Shown here in pieces: positions 36,561 to 43,110 of a stretch of 43,110 nucleotides of DNA. Numbering within the stretch: the stretch's first letter is position 1; each line of letters begins with the position of its first letter. The translations under genes and the position numbers were made by a program. The stretch lies in assembly GCA_023409615.1 (NCBI GenBank), contig JAEYRF010000019.1:1-43110 (forward strand), in the 5' to 3' direction. The notes beneath the pieces were generated by a model. The model searched no databases. It saw only the letters and a list, made by a program, of their open reading frames with translations, and was not told where the DNA came from. This stretch comes from Bacillota bacterium. GTDB lineage: Bacteria > Bacillota > Clostridia > Acetivibrionales > DTU013.

Positions 36561-36842
36561 AATGCAATGACAGGGATAACACACTGCAATATGTGTTTCA
36601 GAGAGCTGTTGGTTGGTGAGAAACAGCACACAGGGCAGATTATGGACTCTCCCTTGAGCAGTCAACTGAAAACCGGTGAAACAATGTATTTCCCGGCGTA
36701 TAGGCGTGAACGGGTTTTCCGTCGTTAACCGGAAGGGCATTTATATTATTGATGCCATCAAGAGGGTATGTTTATACCAATTAGAGTGGTACCACGGAAG
36801 TTAAGGCTTTCGTCTCTGACAGAATTGTCATGGACGAGGGCT
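36561..36842 (+). promoter_or_regulatory. T-box riboswitch with candidate leucine specifier
   Basis: The leader shows a Stem I base (AGGG at 36572-36575 with CCCT at 36651-36654), the distal AGAGAGCTG and GGTTGGTGAG elements (36600-36620), the T-box AGAGTGGTACCACGGA (36783-36798) and a terminator (36804-36842; GCTTTCGTC and TGACA pairing with TGTCA and GACGAGGGC, then TTTTTT). The codon at the specifier position reads as GGA-CTC-T, so CTC (Leu) at 36647-36649 is my best reading. TGGT in the T-box bulge would pair with ACCA, matching the A discriminator of tRNA-Leu. It controls the fusion gene starting at 36898. Confidence 0.88.
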
Positions 36843-36897
36843 TTTTTAGTTAGCAGGGTAAGATTATTAAAGATCAATTATTTTGGAGGGTTATATG

Positions 36898-39429
36898 ATG
36901 AAGATTGCATTTTCCACACTTGGATGTCCGGATTTTGACTGGACCGATATTTATTCGATGGCAAAGGATATTGGCTTTAACGGTATTGAGATCCGTGGTC
37001 TGGGAAAGGACATCTTTGCCGTTGCGGCAAAGCCATTTACCGAAGCTCAACTTCCGCTGACGGCAAAAAAGCTTTCGGAACTGCGACTGGAAATACCCTG
37101 CCTGTCTTCCGGATGCTGTCTGAAGTTCGCTGACAAAAAAGAAGAGAACCATATTGAAATTCTCCAATACATAGAACTTGCAACCAAACTTAAAACGCCA
37201 TATATTCGAGTCCTTGCTGATCTGGATCCGCAGGCCGACGGTGAGGTAGATGATGAAGTGGTGCTTACTGCTTTGAAGCGTTTGATTCCCATAGCTGAAG
37301 CCAGAGGAGTGACGCTGCTTGTAGAGACAAACGGTGTCTATGCTGATACCAAGCGTTTGTGCAACCTGCTGAACCATGTCGAAAGTGATGCAGTGGGAGC
37401 CCTCTGGGATCTGCACCACCCTTATCGATATGCTGGGGAATCTGCAGGACAGACAGTGCAGAATCTCGGTGTATATATTAAGTATGTACACGTTAAGGAT
37501 TCCGTGATGGAGGATGGAAAGATATGCTACAAGATGATGGGCGAAGGGGATATGCCCATTGATGATTTCATGAATGCGCTTCGTTCTATCAATTATGATG
37601 GTTATGTATCACTTGAATGGGTTAAACGCTGGGCTCCGGATTTGAGTGATGCAGGTATTGTGTTCCCTCAATTCGCCAACTTTATGAGTCGGTATATGGA
37701 AAAGGGAGTGCAGAAAGGCCGTCTCTTCTATAATAATGCCAAAACAGGCCAGTTTGTATGGGAGAAGGATACACTGATCGATCTGACATTCCCGCAGGTA
37801 CTTGATCGCATTGTTGATGAGTTTCCAGACCAGTATGCTTTCCGCTATACTACAATGGATTATACCAGAACATATTCCGAATTCAGAGATGATGTGGATA
37901 CATTCGCACGGGCGCTGCTTGCAATGGGTGTCAAGCAGGGAGACCATGTGTCAATCTGGGCGACGAATGTACCTGCATGGTATATTACCTTTTGGGCTGC
38001 TACCAAAATCGGTGCGGTTCTGGTCACGGTCAATACCGCCTACAAGATATACGAAGCGGAATATCTGCTCCGTCAGTCTGACACACATACTCTGGTAATG
38101 ATTGATGGATACAAGGATTCCGACTATGTGTCAATCATAAAAGAGCTATGTCCTGAACTTGAAACTGCTGAGGCAGGAAAGCCATTGCATATGAAGCGCC
38201 TTCCCTTCTTGCGCAATATAGTAACCGTCGAATCAAGACAAAAGGGATGCCTGACCTGGGATGAAGCCATGGCTATGGCCGATAGGGTGCCTGTGGAGGA
38301 AGTTTACCGCCGGGCGGCATCCATGAACAAGCACGATGTCTGCAATATGCAGTACACCTCGGGTACTACTGGATTTCCAAAAGGTGTTATGCTGACCCAT
38401 TATAATGTAGTGAACAATGGTAAAAATATTGGTGACTGCATGGACCTTTCAACTGCTGACCGAATGATGATCCATGTACCGATGTTCCACTGCTTTGGCA
38501 TGGTGCTGGCGATGACAGCATCGATGACCCATGGTGTTACCATGTCCCCGATGCCTTATTTTTCGCCGAAACTTTCGCTTGAGTGTATAAACAAGGAAAA
38601 GATTACTGCATTCCATGGTGTACCAACAATGTTTATTGCCATGCTGGAGCATGAGGATTTTGCAAAAACTGACTTCTCCCACATGAGAACAGGCATCATG
38701 GCCGGCAGCCCGTGTCCTGTCAAAGTTATGCAGGATGTGGTTGACAAGATGAATATGAATGAAATCACGATTGTATTCGGCCAGACCGAATCCTCGCCGG
38801 GTTGTACTCAGAGCCGCGTGGACGATTCTATTACTCTGCGTGTAAATACGGTCGGACGTGCGCTTCCGGGCGTGGAATGCAGGATCGTCGATCCCGAAAC
38901 GAACCAGGAACTACCTCCAAATACAGATGGTGAGTTTGTGGCAAGAGGCTACAATATTATGAAGGGCTATTACAAGATGCCTGAAGCCACTGCGGCGGCA
39001 ATTGATGAAAATGGATGGCTGCATACAGGTGACTTGGCCAGATGCGATGAAAATGGGTATTACAAGATCACCGGTCGTATTAAAGATATGATTATCCGCG
39101 GTGGGGAAAACATATATCCAAAGGAGATTGAGGATTTCATATACACCCATCCGAAGGTCAAAGATGTACAGGTCATAGGTGTGCCTGACAAGCAATATGG
39201 CGAAGAGATCATGGCGTGTGTAATCCTGAAGGCCGGCGAAGAGCTGACAGATGAGGAACTGAAGGAATATATCCGTACCCATATGGCTAAGCACAAGACC
39301 CCAAGATATATCGAATTTGTTCAGGAATTTCCCATGAATGCTGCGGGTAAGATTATGAAATATAAGATGCGCGAATGGGCTGTGGAGAAATTATCACTGC
39401 AGGTTGATAACAGTATCGAAACAGCATAG
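36898..39429 (+). CDS. Fusion: sugar-phosphate isomerase-like TIM barrel + acyl-CoA synthetase (AMP-forming)
   Basis: 843 residues in one frame. Residues 1-270 are a xylose-isomerase/AP-endonuclease-2 type TIM barrel (MKIAFSTLGCPDFDW, FNGIEIRGLG, LVETNGVYADT, WDLHHPYRYAGES, YVHVKDSVMEDGK, YVSLEWVKRW). Residues from about 288 are an AMP-forming acyl-CoA synthetase: YTSGTTGFPKGVMLTH near 485, GQTESSPG, GWLHTGDLA, GRIKDMIIRGGENIYPKEIE near 725 and the catalytic Lys in NAAGKIMKYK near 818. The acid substrate is unknown. GGAGGG at 36885-36890 selects ATG 36898 (36895 also possible). A T-box leader precedes it. Confidence 0.9.
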   Translation: MKIAFSTLGCPDFDWTDIYSMAKDIGFNGIEIRGLGKDIFAVAAKPFTEAQLPLTAKKLSELRLEIPCLSSGCCLKFADKKEENHIEILQYIELATKLKTPYIRVLADLDPQADGEVDDEVVLTALKRLIPIAEARGVTLLVETNGVYADTKRLCNLLNHVESDAVGALWDLHHPYRYAGESAGQTVQNLGVYIKYVHVKDSVMEDGKICYKMMGEGDMPIDDFMNALRSINYDGYVSLEWVKRWAPDLSDAGIVFPQFANFMSRYMEKGVQKGRLFYNNAKTGQFVWEKDTLIDLTFPQVLDRIVDEFPDQYAFRYTTMDYTRTYSEFRDDVDTFARALLAMGVKQGDHVSIWATNVPAWYITFWAATKIGAVLVTVNTAYKIYEAEYLLRQSDTHTLVMIDGYKDSDYVSIIKELCPELETAEAGKPLHMKRLPFLRNIVTVESRQKGCLTWDEAMAMADRVPVEEVYRRAASMNKHDVCNMQYTSGTTGFPKGVMLTHYNVVNNGKNIGDCMDLSTADRMMIHVPMFHCFGMVLAMTASMTHGVTMSPMPYFSPKLSLECINKEKITAFHGVPTMFIAMLEHEDFAKTDFSHMRTGIMAGSPCPVKVMQDVVDKMNMNEITIVFGQTESSPGCTQSRVDDSITLRVNTVGRALPGVECRIVDPETNQELPPNTDGEFVARGYNIMKGYYKMPEATAAAIDENGWLHTGDLARCDENGYYKITGRIKDMIIRGGENIYPKEIEDFIYTHPKVKDVQVIGVPDKQYGEEIMACVILKAGEELTDEELKEYIRTHMAKHKTPRYIEFVQEFPMNAAGKIMKYKMREWAVEKLSLQVDNSIETA

Positions 39430-39446
39430 CAGAACAGAATACAGGG

Positions 39447-39487
39447 GGACGGTTTCTTTGTGACACAAAAGAATCGTCCTTTTTTTT
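39447..39487 (+). terminator. Intrinsic terminator of the fusion gene
   Basis: A 14-bp imperfect stem (GGACGGTTTCTTTG with CAAAAGAATCGTCC, one mismatch, two G-U pairs, 5-nt loop) followed by eight T. Confidence 0.9.
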
Positions 39488-39522
39488 GTCTGTGAGTTAT
39501 CTGAGACTTTTTTGGTAATATT

Positions 39523-39660
39523 ATGGTATAATAACCTCAACAAGTGAGGTTATTATACGCCTCCGGCAGAATTTATGCGCGTGCGAATTTTTCGTCTGAT
39601 ACTAATGGTGCCGAAACGCACATGCGCTATTATACCATGAAAAATCATGGTATAATAACC
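39523..39660 (+). repeat. Structured repeat A, single full unit
   Basis: Hairpin 1 (39527-39557, perfect 13-bp stem, 5-nt loop), then GCCTCCGGCAGAATTTATG, a central stem (GCGC, GTGCG, 4-nt bulge, TTTCG pairing with CGAAA, CGCAC, 2-nt bulge, GCGC; 39577-39627) and hairpin 2 (39628-39657, perfect 13-bp stem, 4-nt loop). The unit is framed by a 14-bp direct repeat, ATGGTATAATAACC, at 39523-39536 and 39647-39660. It fills the space between a terminator and the P-type ATPase start; the ATPase reading frame stays open through it by chance. Confidence 0.85.
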
Positions 39661-39699
39661 AATACCCTTTTTGTAATTTATATCGAAAGGATAAATTCG

Positions 39700-42297
39700 A
39701 TGAAGTATTATTTTGAAGAAATCAATGATGTGCTCAAGGAGCGGGAAACAACCGCAAGCGGTATTGAATCATCAAAGGCTGAAGCCCTTATAGAAAAATA
39801 TGGGAAAAACAAGCTGGCGGAGGTAAAGAAAAAAAGCGTATTCCAAAGGCTTCTTGAACAATTGAAGGATCCGATGGTCATTGTTTTGATAGCAGCTGCA
39901 GTAATTTCCGGTGTTGCAGGAGAAATTGCAGACGTTGTGATTATTCTTCTCGTTGTTGTACTCAATTCTATTCTTGGCGTTGTTCAGGAAGGAAAGGCCG
40001 AAATGGCTATCGAGGCCCTTCAGAAAATGGCGTCACCCTATTCGAAGGTGAGAAGAGACGGACATGCGATACAGATCAAATCCGAAGATATTGTGCCCGG
40101 TGACATTGTTCTGCTGGAGGCAGGCGATGCAGTTCCGGCCGATATGAGGCTGATTGCCGCATCAAGTTTAAAGATCGAGGAAGCATCTCTGACGGGAGAA
40201 TCCGTGCCGTCTGAAAAATACAGTCATGTTATCCCCGCGGTAGATCAGGAGATATCGCTTGGCGACCGTCACAATATGGCATATATGGGCACGAGCGTAG
40301 TGTATGGCCGTGGAGAGGGTGTCGTAGTACAGACAGGTATGTTAACGGAGATGGGCAAGATTGCAAATTTCATCTCCTCATCAGTTGATGAAAAAACACC
40401 ACTGCAAAAGACACTGTCCGGATTGAGCAGGATATTGAGCATTTGTGTGCTTGGCATCAGTGTTTTCATATTTATCTTTGGAGTACTTCAGAGCGGAGGT
40501 TTTACAGGCAGCAATGTTTTGGAAATGTTTCTGCTGGCCATCAGCCTGGCTGTTGCTGCAATACCCGAGGGACTGGTTGCCGTTGTAACTGTTGTTTTAT
40601 CCATCGGTGTGACCAGAATGTCTAAGCGCAACTCTATTATCAGGAAGCTGACAGCGGTTGAAACGCTGGGCTGTACACAGATTATATGCTCGGATAAGAC
40701 AGGAACACTGACGCAGAACAAGATGACAGTAGTCGATGCTTTTGGAGATACCTACAAGCTTGCCGCTGCTATGGCCCTTTGTAATGATGCCGAACTGGCT
40801 GACGATGAGGGAAATACCATTGGAGAGCCTACTGAAAGTGCACTGGTTCGCTATGCTTATGATATGGGTCTGAAGAAGCCGGATCTGGAGGCAGGATCTC
40901 CACGTGTTGCAGAGGCTCCCTTTGATTCCGTCAGAAAGATGATGTCTACTATCCACAAGGAGTCTGACGAAAGGTTCATTCAATATACAAAAGGAGCACC
41001 GGACGAACTTCTGAAAAAATGTACCACAATGCTGACGGAGCAGGGGATCGTTCCATTGACGGATGATCTTCGAGGGCGAATTCTTGCGCAGAATAAAGAG
41101 ATGGCCGATAAGGCGCTGCGCGTCCTTGGGGCTGCTATGAAGGAAAGCGGCAGGCTTCCCGAGGATGTTTCACCTGAAAGTCTGGAACGGGATATGACTT
41201 TTATCGGCCTGACCGGTATGATCGACCCGGTCCGTCCCGAAGTTAAGGCGGCTATCAAGGAATGCCGCAAGGCAGGAATCAAGCCGATTATGATCACCGG
41301 AGACCATCGTGATACCGCTATAGCCATAGCAAAGGAACTGGGCATCATTACAGATGACAGCCAGGCTATTACTGGAGCGGAACTTTCTCAGATGTCTGAT
41401 GAAGACTTTGAGAAAAATATTGGGCATTTTGCCGTGTATGCCCGTGTTCAGCCGGAGCACAAGGTTCGTATAGTCAATACATGGAAGAAGCATGGCAAAA
41501 TCACAGCAATGACCGGTGACGGCGTGAATGATGCGCCTGCCTTGAAATCTGCCGATATTGGCGTTGGCATGGGGATTACCGGTACTGATGTATCGAAAAA
41601 CGTTTCGGATATGGTGCTGGCCGACGATAATTTTGCTTCCATTGTCTATGCGGTTGAGGAAGGCCGTAGGATTTATGATAATATCAGAAAGGCGATACAA
41701 TTCCTGCTTTCGGCTAACCTGAGTGAGGTAGTGGCTCTGTTTGCCGCGACACTCATGAGCTTCAAGCTTTTTGCACCAATTCATATTCTGTGGATTAATT
41801 TGGTGACAGATACCTTCCCAGCAATTGCACTGGGCATGGAGGAAGCAGAGCCGGATATCATGGAAAGACCGCCGCGAAGTGTTGATGAAGGGATTTTTTC
41901 AAACGGAATGGGCTTCGGTATTATTTACCAGGGAATAATTGTGGCAGTACTGACATTGGCATCTTTCTTTATTGGCAAAAATCAGTCGCAGATCACCGGC
42001 ATGACAATGGCATTCCTGACGCTCTCACTGTGCGAAGTATTTCATTCCATTAATATGCGCTCGCGAACAAAATCCATCTTTGGGCTGAAGACACACAATA
42101 AGTACCTGACAGGAGCTATGCTATTATCATTTGTACTGACACTTGGGGTAATTTATATTCCAGGTATTAACACACTGTTTGATCTTGAGGCTCTTTCTGT
42201 CTCGAATCTAGTGATTGGCATAGGTCTTGCAATTATAATCATTCCAATTGTGGAGATGGTCAAAGTGGCGCAAAGAGTAGTATTGAAGCGGTCGTAG
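39700..42297 (+). CDS. P-type Ca2+-transporting ATPase (P2A)
   Basis: An 865-residue cation pump. N-terminal cation-ATPase domain, then the actuator TGESVPSEK, membrane helix 4 with VAAIPEGLVAVVTV (Ca2+-site PEGL), phosphorylation site CSDKTGTLTQNK (Asp332), nucleotide-binding QYTKGAPDELL, hinge MTGDGVNDAPALKSADIGVGMG, and helices 5-10 with LSANLSEVVALFAA and ILWINLVTDTFPAIALG. It exports Ca2+ from the cytoplasm. The ATG at 39700 follows GAAAGG; the frame is open back to 39544, but that part is the structured repeat. Confidence 0.93.
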   Translation: MKYYFEEINDVLKERETTASGIESSKAEALIEKYGKNKLAEVKKKSVFQRLLEQLKDPMVIVLIAAAVISGVAGEIADVVIILLVVVLNSILGVVQEGKAEMAIEALQKMASPYSKVRRDGHAIQIKSEDIVPGDIVLLEAGDAVPADMRLIAASSLKIEEASLTGESVPSEKYSHVIPAVDQEISLGDRHNMAYMGTSVVYGRGEGVVVQTGMLTEMGKIANFISSSVDEKTPLQKTLSGLSRILSICVLGISVFIFIFGVLQSGGFTGSNVLEMFLLAISLAVAAIPEGLVAVVTVVLSIGVTRMSKRNSIIRKLTAVETLGCTQIICSDKTGTLTQNKMTVVDAFGDTYKLAAAMALCNDAELADDEGNTIGEPTESALVRYAYDMGLKKPDLEAGSPRVAEAPFDSVRKMMSTIHKESDERFIQYTKGAPDELLKKCTTMLTEQGIVPLTDDLRGRILAQNKEMADKALRVLGAAMKESGRLPEDVSPESLERDMTFIGLTGMIDPVRPEVKAAIKECRKAGIKPIMITGDHRDTAIAIAKELGIITDDSQAITGAELSQMSDEDFEKNIGHFAVYARVQPEHKVRIVNTWKKHGKITAMTGDGVNDAPALKSADIGVGMGITGTDVSKNVSDMVLADDNFASIVYAVEEGRRIYDNIRKAIQFLLSANLSEVVALFAATLMSFKLFAPIHILWINLVTDTFPAIALGMEEAEPDIMERPPRSVDEGIFSNGMGFGIIYQGIIVAVLTLASFFIGKNQSQITGMTMAFLTLSLCEVFHSINMRSRTKSIFGLKTHNKYLTGAMLLSFVLTLGVIYIPGINTLFDLEALSVSNLVIGIGLAIIIIPIVEMVKVAQRVVLKRS

Positions 42298-42397
42298 CAT
42301 GAACTGGAGAATATGCGAACCGGAGTATTCAGGAGAGGATGCTTGATATGCAGACTAAATGGAACAAGACATTATTTTGGAAACAGAGGAGACTACT

Positions 42398-42790
42398 ATG
42401 AATTGGCTGAAGAAATTTATGTATGGAAGATATGGATCTGATCAGCTTTCACTGGCATTGTTAATATTTTCGGTGCTTCTGACGTTTATTGCCCGGTTTG
42501 CACGGGTTCCACTGCTGTCACTTATCAGCTACATTCCGCTTGGATGGTGTATCTTCAGAATGCTGTCCAAGAATATAAATAAAAGAAGTATGGAGAACTA
42601 CAAGTTTTCCATGCTTATCAGTCCTGTATATGCGTGGCTTATGAAAATGCGCAGGAAAATTGGAGAATCAAAGATACACAGGTTTATGAAATGTCCGAAA
42701 TGTAAGGCTGAATTGAGGCTTCCAAAGGGAAAAGGAACAATCGTTGTCACCTGTCCCAAATGCAGAAATGAATTTAAAGCAAAGACATAG
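42398..42790 (+). CDS. Small membrane protein with C-terminal zinc ribbon
   Basis: 130 residues. Two hydrophobic segments (about 15-35 and 37-55), a basic linker and a C-terminal zinc ribbon with CPKCKAELRLPKGKG and TCPKCRNEFKAK, that is two CxxC pairs. The ATG at 42398 follows AGAGGAG; an in-frame ATG at 42359 has no ribosome site. Such proteins are common and uncharacterised in clostridia. The 100-nt gap from the ATPase has no terminator, so co-transcription is likely. Confidence 0.8.
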   Translation: MNWLKKFMYGRYGSDQLSLALLIFSVLLTFIARFARVPLLSLISYIPLGWCIFRMLSKNINKRSMENYKFSMLISPVYAWLMKMRRKIGESKIHRFMKCPKCKAELRLPKGKGTIVVTCPKCRNEFKAKT

Positions 42791-42811
42791 CGAGGGCCGG
42801 TTTGCTGGAAC

Positions 42812-42840
42812 TTGACAAAAATGCCCATATGTTATATAAT
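42812..42840 (+). promoter_or_regulatory. Consensus sigma-A promoter
   Basis: TTGACA (42812-42817), exactly 17-nt spacer, TATAAT (42835-42840): a perfect consensus, the strongest promoter in the window. No ORF follows within the window. Confidence 0.88.
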
Positions 42841-42846
42841 AATATA

Positions 42847-42985
42847 ATCAATTTGCACTGCAACTAACTACAGTACAAACTGAGCAGGCGATGGACCGGA
42901 AGCGGTTCGTGGGGCTGGGCCGGTAACGGCAGCAGATTGGGGAAACTAAATCTGTGGGACAGTAATATGTTCCACGGTTTTTTTT
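42847..42985 (+). ncRNA. Candidate structured small RNA or riboswitch leader
   Basis: About 139 nt between the consensus promoter and an intrinsic terminator (9-bp stem 42952-42960 with 42969-42977, then eight T at 42978-42985). Internal hairpins: TTTGCACTG/CAGTACAAA (one mismatch), ACCG-GAAG-CGGT, GCCG-GTAA-CGGC with a GNRA loop and CAGATT/AATCTG. No ORF or ribosome site. I could not match it to a class I know; it may be an autonomous RNA or the leader of a gene beyond the window. Confidence 0.7.
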
Positions 42986-43041
42986 ATTTATGGCCATTTG
43001 CGAGGCATACCGGCTAAAATCTCAGGGGCTCGATGCTCCGG
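42984..43041 (-). repeat. Repeat B, copy 2
   Basis: Minus-strand copy of the sequence at 19558-19619, differing by two substitutions and one single-base gap over about 58 nt. It starts in the T-run of the preceding terminator, just as copy 1 abuts a terminator. The hairpin of copy 1 is weakened here. The remaining bases to 43110 contain a hairpin GTATGTTG (43061-43068) with CAACATAC (43094-43101) and an inner GTGC-GCAA-GCAC loop, unassigned. Confidence 0.85.
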
Positions 43042-43110
43042 ATGCATGGGCGAGCAGAAAGTATGTTGAGTGCGCAAGCACGGATTTCCTTTGCAACATA
43101 CAAAATGACG

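Noticed and set aside
36874..37491. A 205-codon minus-strand frame opposite the fusion gene
   Set aside because: Cys/His-rich nonsense opposite a conserved TIM barrel, and it would run into the T-box leader.
39544..39699. Extended N-terminus of the Ca2+-ATPase
   Set aside because: The frame is open but runs through structured repeat A; the ribosome site and family start point to 39700.
41170..41784. A 204-codon minus-strand frame within the P-type ATPase
   Set aside because: Antisense to the conserved hinge and membrane regions; no ribosome site or recognisable domain.
42847..42985. SRP RNA, 6S RNA or T-box
   Set aside because: CCGGAAG resembles part of the SRP loop, but the flanking conserved residues are missing; no long 6S-like bubble hairpin and no T-box TGGN motif were found.

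Overview
The window looks like a chromosomal segment of a low-to-moderate GC, strictly anaerobic Clostridia-type Firmicute. This rests on strong GGAGG ribosome sites, TTGACA/TATAAT promoters, a T-box leader, a PyrR-type attenuator, YesM/YesN two-component pairs, lipoprotein solute-binding proteins, a pump-type pyrophosphatase and a rubredoxin-like oxidoreductase. I cannot name the genus. No rRNA, tRNA, CRISPR array, phage or transposase gene was seen.

Layout. 0.1-6.5 kb: a branched-chain amino acid locus with a complete Liv ABC importer (binding protein, LivH, LivM, LivG, LivF), an AcuB-like CBS-CBS-ACT protein and the AzlC/AzlD exporter pair. 6.7-13.5 kb: a carbohydrate ABC importer (binding protein, two permeases, no ATPase gene) followed by its YesM-type kinase and YesN-type regulator. 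13.5-15.4 kb, minus strand: a MATE exporter and a YbaK/ProX-type tRNA deacylase. 15.8-17.7 kb, minus: a MutS2-like ATPase without an Smr domain, behind a long leader with two terminators. 18.2-19.5 kb: a rubredoxin-domain FAD oxidoreductase. 19.7-21.1 kb, minus: a uracil permease behind a PyrR-type attenuator. 21.5-27.2 kb: a three-component sugar sensor (regulator, kinase broken by a frameshift, sugar-binding lipoprotein), then a wrecked mgl-type galactose importer with a truncated mglB joined to an inverted piece of mglA. 27.6-36.4 kb: membrane pyrophosphatase, AI-2E-family permease, Zwf, a GGDEF protein, a CNNM/CorC transporter-like protein and a permuted papain-fold amidase. 36.5-39.4 kb: a T-box leader in front of an unusual TIM-barrel/acyl-CoA synthetase fusion. 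39.7-42.8 kb: a Ca2+-type P-ATPase and a small zinc-ribbon membrane protein. 42.8-43.1 kb: a consensus promoter and terminator enclosing about 140 nt with no ORF, probably a small RNA or the leader of a gene outside the window.

The most unusual non-coding signal is a dispersed structured repeat. It occurs at 15.46-15.67 kb (1.5 tandem units, minus orientation) and 39.52-39.66 kb (one unit, plus). Each full unit has two flanking hairpins around a long central stem. Between the two loci several stem base pairs change on both sides so that pairing is kept, while the bulge sizes (4 nt and 2 nt) stay the same. A second, unrelated or only distantly related repeat lies in inverted orientation at 19.55 and 42.98 kb, both times next to an intrinsic terminator.

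Regulatory themes: sugar uptake under membrane kinase control, amino-acid sensing by RNA (T-box with a candidate leucine specifier), pyrimidine sensing by RNA (PyrR attenuator), and leader terminators of unknown trigger before mutS2 and the CNNM gene.
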